From Deltaproteobacteria bacterium (GTDB lineage: Bacteria; Myxococcota_A; Polyangia; Polyangiales; Polyangiaceae): DNA of 64,000 bases. The number at the start of each line of letters is the position of its first letter. The first letter of the stretch is position 1. The stretch spans positions 372,001 through 436,000 of the forward strand of contig JACRCQ010000030.1 in NCBI GenBank assembly GCA_016218915.1. Direction: 5' to 3'. The notes beneath the pieces were generated by a model that saw nothing but the letters and a program-made list of their open reading frames with translations, searched no databases and was not told the origin of the DNA. Of the stretch, positions 1 through 8,156 are shown piece by piece. The translations under genes were made by a program, and so were the position numbers.

Positions 1-518
1 ATCGTCTGGCCTGGCGCCACTTCGGCTGGCAGCGGCACTCGAAAGTCGGTCTCGTCGTCCGGCAGCTCCGGGTTGGCGCGGGCCGCCTGCTTCCACAGAT
101 CATCGCCGCCGAGCTCCCGGGCGGAAAAGCGCTTCACATCCATGGACGCGAACTCGCGCAGCGTGCCGGTGCCCCGTCCGACCCCCGGCCGTCGCTCCTG
201 CATGAACGCCGACTGCGAATTCTTGAACGCGTTCAGATACAGGTGGACGAACACTTCGCGCACGGCGACCGTGGATCGATTTCGCCATTCGATCGTGCCT
301 GTCGCGTGCACGCTGTGCGCCACCGTGTCGAGCCTGGCATCGATGTCGTAGCTCGCGACAGGGTCAGCATGCGCAGCGGGCGTCACCGCGCTGGTGACAG
401 GGGCGCTCGGCTGCAGCGTTTCGCCGGGCACTGCGCACAGGGAGCGAAGCGCCAGGACGCAAGCCATCGAGAGCACTGCGCCCGCCAACGCCTCCCTGCC
501 GGTACGTGACAATCTCAT
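1..518 (-). CDS. M1-family metallopeptidase-like protein, N-terminal part only
   Basis: The gene starts at the ATG at 518-516 and runs off the left edge, leaving 172 residues. A hydrophobic segment near residues 9-30 looks like a signal peptide, so export is likely. The following segment (YDIDARLDTVAHSVHATGT, then EWRNRS and VFVHLYLNAFKN) matches the N-terminal beta-domain of M1 (gluzincin) aminopeptidase-like proteins, where a sheet domain precedes the HExxH catalytic domain. The zinc site would lie outside the window, so catalysis cannot be checked. The start overlaps the stop of the upstream lipoprotein gene in an ATGA junction, suggesting translational coupling. It could also be a non-catalytic M1-like protein. 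Confidence 0.72.
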   Translation of the reverse strand, partial: MRLSRTGREALAGAVLSMACVLALRSLCAVPGETLQPSAPVTSAVTPAAHADPVASYDIDARLDTVAHSVHATGTIEWRNRSTVAVREVFVHLYLNAFKNSQSAFMQERRPGVGRGTGTLREFASMDVKRFSARELGGDDLWKQAARANPELPDDETDFRVPLPAEVAPGQT

Positions 519-2092
519 GGTGAGGGCGGCGCGGTACCCGTAGCCGTCCCTTTGACCGACACATCGTCTTGTCCGCTCGTGAACTCGCCCGCCCAGGTCC
601 CTGCCATCGTCACGATCACGGCTTCGGCGTCGACCTGTGCCGCAGCAGACACGTTGAACGACAGGCTTGCTGCATCAAATGAATCCTCAGACGCGTCCCT
701 CGCCGTCTCCCACATGCGCCCCACGCCCGCCATGCAGAGCTTCTCGATGCAGGACATCAAGCAGGTGGGAGGCAGCGTCGTGGTCGCCAGGGCGTCTGCC
801 AGCTTGGAGCACGACACCACGTGCCGCAGCGCGCTCAACCCATCCGGAACCTCTGCTGAAGCGGTCGCCGAGTCCACCGCCGCCGCCACGTAGGCCGTTG
901 GCAGCACGTACACCGCGCCTGCGACGTGAACGGTGTCGCCCGGATCCGCACTCAGAGACGTCATGTAGTCGTAGGACCACCCGACCTTCGCCGCATCAAG
1001 CCCGCCGAACGTCTCCACTGTGAGCGCCGGCTGCGATGGGCTCTCCTGCGTCGATCGAATGCGACCGGTCAGCCCCACACCTCCGCGCAACGGCAGAAAG
1101 CCCTTGGCAGCCCAGCTGTGGATCCGTTCGCTCAGAGGCTTGCCCAGCAGCTGCAGGTACTGCACTGCGGCTTCGTCCCACTTTCCGTTCAGCCGCGCCT
1201 TTGCGAACTCGGCCGGAACGGGCGCCAACGACTGCATCGCGTCGAGCAGGGCCGCGGCCTCGTTACCCTTGGGCGCGAATGCTTCCACGAACTTCGCGGT
1301 GCTTGCCTCCAGCCACGGTTCGAGAGCCGTTCCATCAGGCTCGAGCACAATCCCCAGCTCGAAGTCGGTGGAGGCGAGCTCGATCGGGCGATCACCCACC
1401 TTCACGGAGACGGTTCGCTCTTCGCCAGCGCTGAGCTTGACCAGATCCGAGCACCCTCCCACCGCGTGTCCGGAGCGGAGCGTGATGGCGAGCTTCGGAC
1501 CCGCCGGAAGACCATCGAGCACCAACGGGCTGCCTGACGGAGCGGTCTGCATGAGCGGGCCGTCCTGTGGGGGGATACCCTTCTTGTCCGAGCACGAGAT
1601 CAGCGCTGCTGCGGTCGCGGTCCATTCGGGTGTCGAGCGCGCGCCTGCATACGCGGGCACCACCGTGAGCTTGGCGAAGCCGGTACCGCTGACGGACACG
1701 ACCGCTTGCGCGGATGGGCCGTCGTCCGCAACGGCGCGCACCTGGAATGCCGTGGCGGCTTGGGGAGCTGTGAGCACTACCGCCGCTCGCCCTAGCTCGG
1801 TCGTCTGCAGCAGGTCTGCGTCGAGCGAGGCGTCGAGCGAATCGCCCACGAGCGAGAAGCGTACGGAATGGACACCGGTGGGCTGGACCACGATCTGGAG
1901 CGTGGTCTTTTCCCCTGGGGCGAGCGTGAGCATCGCATCAGGCTCGAACGCGATGGACGTCGCTTTGTCCACGGGGCCGGTTTCGGGCACGACGGCGGCA
2001 TCGGGGATCGGCTGCTGCTCGGACGACGAGCTGCACGCGCATGCGAGAGCACATGCGACGGCCATCGACCCGATTGCCCGGAGCGACCTCAT
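515..2092 (-). CDS. Large putative lipoprotein, function unknown (525 aa)
   Basis: The chosen ATG at 2092 gives a classic lipoprotein leader: MRSLR, a short hydrophobic stretch, then LACAC followed by SSSS; in-frame starts further upstream would place a non-signal sequence in front of it. After the Cys comes an Asp/Pro-rich linker and then beta-rich sequence (residues about 40-170) with an Ig-like look. A Cys cluster lies near residues 430-460. I recognise no enzyme motif and know no family for it. It is translationally coupled to the M1 peptidase-like gene (ATGA overlap), so the two probably act together at the cell envelope. It is divergent from the regulator at 2139, with only 46 bases between the starts. 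Confidence 0.7.
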   Translation of the reverse strand: MRSLRAIGSMAVACALACACSSSSEQQPIPDAAVVPETGPVDKATSIAFEPDAMLTLAPGEKTTLQIVVQPTGVHSVRFSLVGDSLDASLDADLLQTTELGRAAVVLTAPQAATAFQVRAVADDGPSAQAVVSVSGTGFAKLTVVPAYAGARSTPEWTATAAALISCSDKKGIPPQDGPLMQTAPSGSPLVLDGLPAGPKLAITLRSGHAVGGCSDLVKLSAGEERTVSVKVGDRPIELASTDFELGIVLEPDGTALEPWLEASTAKFVEAFAPKGNEAAALLDAMQSLAPVPAEFAKARLNGKWDEAAVQYLQLLGKPLSERIHSWAAKGFLPLRGGVGLTGRIRSTQESPSQPALTVETFGGLDAAKVGWSYDYMTSLSADPGDTVHVAGAVYVLPTAYVAAAVDSATASAEVPDGLSALRHVVSCSKLADALATTTLPPTCLMSCIEKLCMAGVGRMWETARDASEDSFDAASLSFNVSAAAQVDAEAVIVTMAGTWAGEFTSGQDDVSVKGTATGTAPPSP

Positions 2093-2138
2093 GCGGGAAT
2101 CATAGAGGGTCTGCCCTCGACGTGGTACATCTAGAACC

Positions 2139-3620
2139 ATGAGCCAGGGCCTGGATTCGGGACCAAGGCGCATTCTCGTAGTCGACGACGAGCCTGCCAT
2201 GCGGGACACGCTGTCCATCCTGTTCCGCAGGGAATCCTACGGCGTCGAGGTTGCCTCGGGATGCCAGTCCGCGATCCGATCGATTCGCGAGGCGGACACA
2301 CCGTTCCCGGTGGTCCTCACGGATCTGCGCATGCCGGATGGCGATGGCTTCGAGGTGCTGGAAGCGGCCAAGAGGCACAATCCCGCGACCGAAGTGATCG
2401 TCATGACCGCCTACCACGAGCACGCCTACGACGCGATGCGCCGGGGCGCCTACGACTTCGTCGCCAAGCCGTTCCCCAGCTTGCGTGAGGTCGTCGAAAG
2501 GGTGGGAAAGGCCTTCGAAAAGGCCACCATCGTCGCGGAAAACGAGCTGCTCCGCGCCCGCGTCGGCGAGTCGATCCTTCGGCCTTGGGTCGCGCAAAGC
2601 CCGGCAATGCGCAAGATCCTCGACATCATCGACAAGGTCGCCGCAACCCGCACGACCGTGCTGATCACGGGCGAGAGCGGCACGGGCAAGGAGCGTATTG
2701 CGAGGCTTCTGCACGATCGAAGCGACAGGGCGTCTGCGCCGTTTCTCGTGGTCAATTGCGGGGCCCTGCCTGAAGCGCTCATCGAGAGTGAGCTGTTCGG
2801 CCACGAAAAGGGAGCATTCACCGGTGCCTCGAGCAAGCACGTAGGCCTGTTGCGCGAAGCAGAAGGGGGCACGCTGCTTCTCGACGAAATCGGCGATCTT
2901 CCGATTCCGCTTCAGGTGAAGCTGCTGCGCGTGCTGCAGGAGCGCAAGGTCCGCCCCGTCGGCGCGTCGACGGAGTTCGATGTCGATGTGCGGATCCTCG
3001 CTGCCACCAACCGCAACGTGGACGAGCAGGTGGCTGCAGGGACCTTTCGTCGCGACCTGTTCTATCGGCTGAACGTCATCCGACTGGAGCTGCCTCCCCT
3101 TCGCGAACGTCGCGAGGACCTTCCCATGCTCGTGGAGGCGTTCGTGCGCCGCTTCGGCGCAGAGCAGGGCAAAGCCGCGCGCACCGTGAGCAAGGACGCG
3201 TTTCGTCGGCTCAATGCGTATCCGTTTCCGGGCAACGTCCGTGAGCTGGAGAATGTCATCGAGCGCGCCGTCGCGCTTGCCGATGGAGCCGTCATCGGAG
3301 TCAGCGATCTGCCCGACGAAGTGGCTTGCGCGTCGGTCATGCCTGGCCCGGCCGGGATCGAGCTGCCGGAGCAGGGGTGCAACCTCGACGACGTGCTTGG
3401 GACCGTGGAGCGGCAGCTGTTGCTTCAGGCACTCGACCGAGCCGGGTCGGTGCGCAAGGCAGCCGCAGGGCTGCTGGGAATCAGCTTTCGATCGATGAGG
3501 TACCGGCTAAGCAAACACGGAATCGATGTCGGAGACGACGCGCCCGATTCCGAGGTCACCGATGAGGAGCCTCCGTCCAGCGAGCGACAGGAATTGTCAC
3601 CCGCCGTCCGCAAGCGGTGA
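2139..3620 (+). CDS. NtrC-family sigma-54 response regulator, probable pilin activator
   Basis: This 493-residue protein has the full NtrC layout. The receiver domain (residues about 11-125) has the acidic pair VVDDE and phospho-acceptor D62 in VLTDLRMP. The AAA+ domain (about 150-385) has Walker A GESGTGKE (K184), the sigma-54 contact loop GAFTGA (225-230) and Walker B LLLDE (D249, E250). A Fis-type helix-turn-helix lies at about 425-458. It should therefore bind upstream enhancer sites and activate sigma-54 RNA polymerase after phosphorylation. No histidine kinase gene is adjacent. The next gene is a pilin with a sigma-54-like promoter and repeated palindromic sites, the first of which begin inside the 3' end of this gene, so a PilR-like role is the natural inference. 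Other NtrC-type regulators would look the same. Confidence 0.93.
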   Translation: MSQGLDSGPRRILVVDDEPAMRDTLSILFRRESYGVEVASGCQSAIRSIREADTPFPVVLTDLRMPDGDGFEVLEAAKRHNPATEVIVMTAYHEHAYDAMRRGAYDFVAKPFPSLREVVERVGKAFEKATIVAENELLRARVGESILRPWVAQSPAMRKILDIIDKVAATRTTVLITGESGTGKERIARLLHDRSDRASAPFLVVNCGALPEALIESELFGHEKGAFTGASSKHVGLLREAEGGTLLLDEIGDLPIPLQVKLLRVLQERKVRPVGASTEFDVDVRILAATNRNVDEQVAAGTFRRDLFYRLNVIRLELPPLRERREDLPMLVEAFVRRFGAEQGKAARTVSKDAFRRLNAYPFPGNVRELENVIERAVALADGAVIGVSDLPDEVACASVMPGPAGIELPEQGCNLDDVLGTVERQLLLQALDRAGSVRKAAAGLLGISFRSMRYRLSKHGIDVGDDAPDSEVTDEEPPSSERQELSPAVRKR

Positions 3621-3690
3621 CAACTTTTGTCACCGGGGAGCAAAAAGCCATGTCACACGGTCGTCCACACAGTGTCACTACCACGGTGAA
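3594..3690 (+). promoter_or_regulatory. Array of TGTCAC half-sites: candidate enhancer for the pilin gene
   Basis: The sequence shows a perfect 19-base palindrome at 3616-3634 (GGTGACAA, 3-base spacer, TTGTCACC) plus direct copies of the half-site at 3594-3601, 3650-3657 and 3672-3679, and a partial GGTGA at 3685-3689. Half-site cores start at 3595, 3617 (inverted), 3628, 3651 and 3673, steps of 22, 11, 23 and 22 bases, so all lie on roughly one face of the helix. The array ends about 45 bases upstream of a sigma-54-like promoter. The same palindrome occurs before the second pilin. Binding by the neighbouring regulator is inferred. Confidence 0.7.
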
Positions 3691-3719
3691 TGGGCTTCTT
3701 CGCTGCTCCAGGCTGTCGG

Positions 3720-3735
3720 CGGCACAAGGCGTGCT
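3720..3735 (+). promoter_or_regulatory. Candidate sigma-54 (-24/-12) promoter of the first pilin
   Basis: The sequence cGGCACaaggcgtGCt has GG at 3721-3722 and GC at 3733-3734, the exact 10-base gap required between the invariant sigma-54 dinucleotides, and keeps GGCAC and TGCT from the consensus. Transcription would begin near 3746, leaving a short leader before the pilin start. The adjacent sigma-54 activator gene and half-site array support it. Confidence 0.6.
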
Positions 3736-3775
3736 TCATGAGATCTCCGACATGACTTGTACCCAACGCTCCTAC

Positions 3776-4333
3776 ATGGGATCCAGGCGCCGCGTGTTCC
3801 GCAACAGTCGGGCGTTCACGCTGGTCGAGCTCATGGCGGTCGTATCCATCGTCGCGATTCTCGCGGTGATAGCCATCGTCGGCTTCAGGAAGTACCTCGA
3901 CTACGCCCACAGCGCCGAAGCCGTCAACATGGTCGGCGCCATCAAGTCTGCAGAAGAAGCGTATCGCGCGGAAACCCTCTCCTACTACAACGTCTCCACC
4001 AACCTCAAAGCGTACTATCCGCGCACCGCTGTCGACGACAAGAAGATGGCATGGGGTGGCGCCGCTGGCGATAATCCCGATGGCTGGCGCCGTCTCAACG
4101 TCACGGTCGACGGTCCGGTCATGTACGGCTACGCGGTTGTCGCAGGTGCGCCCGGCGTTGCTCCGCCCTCGGGTGATCTGGAAGTGACCAGCAAACCAAC
4201 GTTCCCCGCGGCGCCGGCCGAGCCCTGGTACGTGATTCAGGCCAAGGGCGACATCAATGCGGACGGCAAGTACGGCTACGCGCTCGGAAGCTCCTTCACG
4301 CCAGATGTCTATCGTGAGAACGAGGGCGACTAG
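3776..4333 (+). CDS. Type IV pilin-like protein with class III signal
   Basis: The N-terminus is a short basic leader, then AFTLVELMAVVSIVAILAV, the hallmark of type IV pilins: cleavage before Phe, Glu at mature position 5, and a hydrophobic helix for assembly. The residue before the cut is Ala instead of the usual Gly, which prepilin peptidases can tolerate. The mature body is about 170 residues and ends with a GDINADGKYG loop shared in form with the other two pilin-like proteins of this locus. ATG 3776 gives a 12-13 residue leader; ATG 3752 (8 residues more) is also possible and fits a nearby GAG. The 131 bases before 3752 hold the enhancer-like repeats and sigma-54-like promoter. Whether it is a major or minor pilin cannot be told. 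Confidence 0.88.
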   Translation: MGSRRRVFRNSRAFTLVELMAVVSIVAILAVIAIVGFRKYLDYAHSAEAVNMVGAIKSAEEAYRAETLSYYNVSTNLKAYYPRTAVDDKKMAWGGAAGDNPDGWRRLNVTVDGPVMYGYAVVAGAPGVAPPSGDLEVTSKPTFPAAPAEPWYVIQAKGDINADGKYGYALGSSFTPDVYRENEGD

Positions 4334-4360
4334 CCCGCTGCCCCACCATTTCGCTCCCCG

Positions 4361-5293
4361 TCATCGACCGAGCTGCAGAGTGCGACCCCAGGCTAGCCAG
4401 TCGCGACGGCATCGGTCCGTTTGTGGACCCTCCGGTTGGTCCCCTGCGCATTGCCACGTCTCCGGCATCGGACCTATCACACGAAGCTGCGTCCGGTTGA
4501 TGAACGACACTTTGCGCCACAGACCGTCAAAGGCACGCTGACGCCGGATCCCCATGGATTCCGCCTGGTCCTTGCCAAGCACATGGAGCTTCTTCAGCAC
4601 ATGCTCGCGGAGCTCCTCATCCTCGGTCATGGCATAGACGCGTTCCAGAAATCGGATCAATGCCTCGCGCTCAGCCTCCTGGCCCGAAAGCAGGCCAACC
4701 GCGGCTACCGAGTGCCACATCACGTTCTCGTCCTTGGCGCCAAGCTGCCCTGCATGCATCAGCGCCGCAGCGCCATCAGCGCGCCACTTCGCCTGTTCCT
4801 CAGGGTCCTGAAGTGCGCTGGGTCCGATGTACGCGAGGAACTCGCCCAGCGTGACCCAGAGCTCCGCATCCGTGGGCAGCTCTGCGACACCGCGTTCCAC
4901 GGCTCGTCTCGCAGCGCGGACGCTCCCGACCTTGTCCGGGTCGTTCGCCTGGAAAGCGAGCAGCGAGTCAGCAAAACGGTAGGGTTCGCGGAACTTCGGA
5001 TCCAGCTCGTGGATGGCGTCGAGATAGGTTGCGAGGTAGTCAAAGGGTCGTTTCTCGGAATAGCGAAGCCCCTGCGTGACCAGGACGTGAGCCCAGATGA
5101 GGTCGGCCAGGGCCTGCTTGTAACCCATGGACGCCGCTGGGAGCAGGTGGGTCGGCGGCAGCGAATAGGCGTCGTGGCGCTCCTTGACCCTGGTCACCGT
5201 GCTCGCCAGCTTCGGGCGCGCGAACGCGATCGCAGCCGCACACATGGCGATGGCGAAGAGCTGCAGGAGACTGTCAACGCGGGATCGCTGCAC
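4361..5293 (-). CDS. Membrane-anchored TPR-like protein beside pilin genes
   Basis: This is a 310-residue protein with a GTG start. One hydrophobic segment near residues 8-26 could be an anchor or uncleaved signal. The rest is mostly helical: YLDAIHELDPKFREPYRFAD at about 88-108 and later helices with TPR-like spacing (AELWVTLGEFLAYIG). Its C-terminus has two Cys (WQCAGDQ and TDRCRRDW). It lies 84 bases downstream of the second pilin on the same strand and may be co-transcribed, so a role in pilus assembly or as a scaffold is possible. That role is inferred from position only. It is convergent with the first pilin, the two stops being 27 bases apart. Confidence 0.75.
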   Translation of the reverse strand: MQRSRVDSLLQLFAIAMCAAAIAFARPKLASTVTRVKERHDAYSLPPTHLLPAASMGYKQALADLIWAHVLVTQGLRYSEKRPFDYLATYLDAIHELDPKFREPYRFADSLLAFQANDPDKVGSVRAARRAVERGVAELPTDAELWVTLGEFLAYIGPSALQDPEEQAKWRADGAAALMHAGQLGAKDENVMWHSVAAVGLLSGQEAEREALIRFLERVYAMTEDEELREHVLKKLHVLGKDQAESMGIRRQRAFDGLWRKVSFINRTQLRVIGPMPETWQCAGDQPEGPQTDRCRRDWLAWGRTLQLGR

Positions 5294-5377
5294 GGCGCGC
5301 CGACATTCTGCACATGGCTGGGGGAGGATGCAACCTTGGGCTGAGCCGAGGAAGCGCGGACGAACGGGCAGGGGGGA

Positions 5378-5980
5378 CTATTCTTCGGGGGTGACTTCGA
5401 TGAGCGTGGTGCCGACGATCGGCTTGCCGTTGCTGATCTGGCCCGGGAGGCCGAAGAAGCTCGTCGTCGTGTCGCCGTTGAGGTCGCCAGCCGCCGAGGT
5501 CCACCACGAGGGCGTGCCGCCGCCGGGCGCGGTTCCAACCGTCGTGCACGTGATCGTCGGAGCCGCTGCCGAATCGTACTTGTACGAGTAGTAGATCGGT
5601 TCGGTCAGGGAGAACTTCAGGCACTTCCAGCCGGTCTGCGTGTTGCCGTTGTCGAAGTCCGTGTTGACGGCCGTGGCAGGCTGATACTTCTTGCCAACCG
5701 GAGCCGTGGCCGGAACCTGGATCGACGAGCCGCACAGCGTGTGGGACGCGACGTTGGACTGGTTTCCGGGGGTCAGCAGCTCGCCGTCGAGCTTCTCACG
5801 CTCGAACGCCGCTACCGCCGCGCGGGTGATCGCGCCGATCGTGTTCTTGGCTTCTGAGGTCTTGGAGCTCAGAAGGTACTTGCGGACGCCGTAGATGGCG
5901 AGGGCCGCAAGAACGCCGATGATCGCGACTACGATCATCAGCTCGACGAGTGTGAATCCGCGCTTCATCAATCTACGCAT
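5378..5980 (-). CDS. Type IV pilin (second copy), class III signal
   Basis: This 200-residue protein starts MRRLMKRG then FTLVELMIVVAIIGVLAA, a textbook type IV pilin leader, cut site (G before F), Glu5 and assembly helix. The sequence GAAGGAGG 9 bases before the ATG is a strong ribosome site and fixes the start. Three Cys occur in the body (near residues 91, 141 and 165), and two of them may form the C-terminal disulphide loop common in pilins. The C-terminal part contains AAGDLNGDTTTS, the same Asp/Asn-rich loop type as its neighbours. The 5' side carries a sigma-54-like promoter at 6119-6134 and two copies of the GGTGACAA palindrome. It is the most conventional pilin of the three and the best candidate for the major subunit. 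Confidence 0.93.
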   Translation of the reverse strand: MRRLMKRGFTLVELMIVVAIIGVLAALAIYGVRKYLLSSKTSEAKNTIGAITRAAVAAFEREKLDGELLTPGNQSNVASHTLCGSSIQVPATAPVGKKYQPATAVNTDFDNGNTQTGWKCLKFSLTEPIYYSYKYDSAAAPTITCTTVGTAPGGGTPSWWTSAAGDLNGDTTTSFFGLPGQISNGKPIVGTTLIEVTPEE

Positions 5981-6118
5981 GACAACAATCCTCCTTCGGG
6001 GGTTGGTTGAACCCGTACGACCGCTATACGAAGATCAGCTACAGGTCATGTTTCCGGTGAATCGAGCCACGAACGTGACCTGGTTGCGATCCCGTCGGCT
6101 GCGCTCGCTGGTCCCTGG

Positions 6119-6134
6119 TGCATCTTCCATGCCC
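6119..6134 (-). promoter_or_regulatory. Candidate sigma-54 (-24/-12) promoter of the second pilin
   Basis: Read on the minus strand the sequence is GGGCATGGAAGATGCA. The GG (6133-6132) and GC (6121-6120) are separated by exactly 10 bases, and GGCA, the G at consensus position 7 and TGCA match the sigma-54 consensus, with three mismatches. Transcription would start near 6109 and give a leader of about 128 bases. Confidence 0.55.
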
Positions 6135-6215
6135 CCTGCCGCGGAAACGTGGGCTGCTCGATCCCCGCCTTTTGTCCGCACATGCGAAATGTGCATTCTG
6201 TGCGCTTGATCTCGC

Positions 6216-6266
6216 GGTGACAATTTTGGGCACCACCTCCGGCGGACGGTGACAAATCTGGTCCCC
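6216..6266 (-). promoter_or_regulatory. Two GGTGACAA palindromes upstream of the second pilin
   Basis: Two 19-base sites begin at 6216 and 6248, 32 bases (three helical turns) apart. Each has a perfect GGTGACAA left arm, a 3-base spacer and an imperfect right arm (TGGGCACC and TGGTCCCC, two mismatches each from TTGTCACC). Their centres lie about 92 and 124 bases upstream of the -24 element; at the first pilin the perfect palindrome lies about 96 bases upstream. They also lie 75-125 bases before the plus-strand gene at 6341 and could act on it. Confidence 0.65.
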
Positions 6267-6340
6267 CTGTCCCGCTCCCCCCTCTCCCCCGCCCAAATTC
6301 CTCAGCTTGTACCCCCTCGCGTGCTGTAACGTCCCAACCG

Positions 6341-8125
6341 ATGCCCGTAGCGCCTGCTCGCGAATCCTCCGCAGCCCCTGCCGATGATTCGTCCCCGGTC
6401 AGGCCTCAGCCGAGCCAGCCCGACACGCTCCCCACCTCCCCGCGCGATCTGCTTTGGCTCCTGCCGCTCGCACTCGCGCTGTCCACTGTGGCCGCAATCC
6501 GCGTCCGGGACTTCGATACCTTCTGGCACCTCGCGACAGGACGCTGGATCGTCGAGCATCGCGCCATTCCCCCCGTCGATCCGTTCTCCTTCACCGCTGG
6601 CGGCAGAGAGCTGCTCGCTGTGCCCTGGTTGAGCGACCTCGTGCTGTACGGGGCCTACGCCCTGGGCGGCTTTGCGATGCTCGTCGTGCTCAACGTTGCT
6701 GCGGCCGCGATGACTTCGGGGCTGCTCATCCTCGCCGCTCGCGAGATGTCCACCCCCCCAAGCGCCATCCTTGCCTTCCTGCCGTTCTTCGTCGTGGCTG
6801 CGCAGCCACGTCTGTCGCAAACGCGACCGGAGACCTTCGGGCTCACATTCCTGTCCCTGGTGCTGCTCTTGATCTTGCGTTTCTGGCGACGGCGGGACGC
6901 GTGGCTGCTCGCCCTGCCGGTCGTGACCTTGGTCTGGATCCAGGCGCATGCAGGTGCGGTGCTCGCGGTCCCTGTGGCGGGCACCCTGGTCGTCGCATGC
7001 CTCATCACGCGAGCGCCTCGACGGGACGCGCTGATGGCCTTCGGGGTCTTCGTCGCGACGCTGGCGCTGTTCGGCGTGACGAAGTCGGGGCGAGAGCTCG
7101 TACACCTCGGGATCCTTTGCAGTGAGCGATATAGCCCGGTCATGATCGCCCACACTGCCGAGTGGAGACACCCGGACTTCCGGAACGGCGACCTATGGGT
7201 GCCGCTGGTGGTGCTGCTCGCATCGCTCGTTTGGGCAATCAAGCGGCCCCGCAACGCCGCGCTCCCCGTGGGGCTCGCTCTGCTGGGCGCGTTGATGGTC
7301 TCGCAGGCGATCCGGCACATCGGCGCTGCACTCGTTCTGTCCGTGCCCCTGATCGCTGGGGCTTCAGGAGCTGTGCGCGTTCATCTGCTGTCTCGGCTGA
7401 GCGCGCTCTTGCGCCCCGCGCTCCTGCTTCTCATCACCCTTGGGCTACCGCTCGCCCACCTTGCGGTCTCCCCGGTGCGCGACAGCCGGGTGTCCTTCGG
7501 CTTCGGCCTGGATACCACCCGATTCCCCATCGACACCTACGAAACGATCCTCAAGCTGCCAGTCGGTCGCACCATGAATGACTACCACCTGGGCGGCTAC
7601 CTGATCTGGCGTCGCATTCCCGAGGGCGTGTTCTGGGATGGCCGCAACATATCGCTGTATCCTGACTCGATGTACGACGAGGCGTTGCGCGCGACCGAAT
7701 CGAGCCCTGCTCTCGAGGCGTACGCAGACCGCTGGAACATCGCGTACGGCTTGAGCCCGTTCGATGGCAACTTCGGTTCCGCGATGATGCAATCCGACCG
7801 TTGGGTGCCAGTTCACCATGGGGTGGCGGCGACGCTGTTCGTACGCAGGAAGAACCTCGATCTTGCGCGACAGTCAGGGGTGGAGCCGCTGGATCTGCTG
7901 CGCGCGCAGCCGGACGCTGGGTGGATGGACTGGTGGTACGGACCCATTCTCAGGAATCCGGCGCTGCTCGCAGAGCTCGAAAAGGAGATCGCCCGGGCAG
8001 CTGCCATGACCCGCGATGCACCTGTCCTCGAGCTCGCATTGGATCATGTGCGCGCACACCGTCCGGACCTCCACGCGAAGCTGCTGGAACGGATCGGCGC
8101 AGGCAATGAAGTCCCTGCTCGTTGA
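6341..8125 (+). CDS. GT-C-like polytopic membrane protein, possible glycosyltransferase
   Basis: This is a 594-residue integral membrane protein. A Pro/Ser-rich cytoplasmic tail (1-35) precedes a first membrane helix (about 36-53), followed directly by RVRDFDTFWHLATGRWI, an acidic loop of the kind that carries the catalytic Asp in GT-C glycosyltransferases (D57, D59). About ten hydrophobic segments follow to residue 380, then a soluble C-terminal domain of about 200 residues. It should use a lipid-linked sugar and act on the outer face of the inner membrane, but substrate and activity are inferred. It leads an apparent operon with the leaderless pilin-like gene and a TMTC-like glycosyltransferase (gaps of 31 and 48 bases), which suggests pilin glycosylation. 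Confidence 0.65.
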   Translation: MPVAPARESSAAPADDSSPVRPQPSQPDTLPTSPRDLLWLLPLALALSTVAAIRVRDFDTFWHLATGRWIVEHRAIPPVDPFSFTAGGRELLAVPWLSDLVLYGAYALGGFAMLVVLNVAAAAMTSGLLILAAREMSTPPSAILAFLPFFVVAAQPRLSQTRPETFGLTFLSLVLLLILRFWRRRDAWLLALPVVTLVWIQAHAGAVLAVPVAGTLVVACLITRAPRRDALMAFGVFVATLALFGVTKSGRELVHLGILCSERYSPVMIAHTAEWRHPDFRNGDLWVPLVVLLASLVWAIKRPRNAALPVGLALLGALMVSQAIRHIGAALVLSVPLIAGASGAVRVHLLSRLSALLRPALLLLITLGLPLAHLAVSPVRDSRVSFGFGLDTTRFPIDTYETILKLPVGRTMNDYHLGGYLIWRRIPEGVFWDGRNISLYPDSMYDEALRATESSPALEAYADRWNIAYGLSPFDGNFGSAMMQSDRWVPVHHGVAATLFVRRKNLDLARQSGVEPLDLLRAQPDAGWMDWWYGPILRNPALLAELEKEIARAAAMTRDAPVLELALDHVRAHRPDLHAKLLERIGAGNEVPAR

Positions 8126-8156
8126 CGGAATGCACGGCCGCGTCTAGCGTCATCCG

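Larger units (their letters stand above)
5981..6340. other. 360-base intergenic region between divergent pilin and GT-C genes
   Basis: I see no convincing gene here; short open frames overlap each other without ribosome sites. The region holds the ribosome site of the second pilin (5981-5998), a sigma-54-like promoter facing the pilin (6119-6134) and two enhancer-like palindromes (6216-6266). The last 75 bases before the plus-strand gene are C-rich and contain no recognisable sigma-54 promoter for it. Confidence 0.6.

Noticed and set aside
6035-6296. Several 60-85 codon open frames in the pilin intergenic region
   Set aside because: They overlap each other in three frames, lack ribosome sites and cover the regulatory palindromes.
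6267-6340. Sigma-54 promoter for the plus-strand gene at 6341
   Set aside because: No GG-N10-GC arrangement resembling the consensus was found on the plus strand, although the palindromes lie at a suitable distance.
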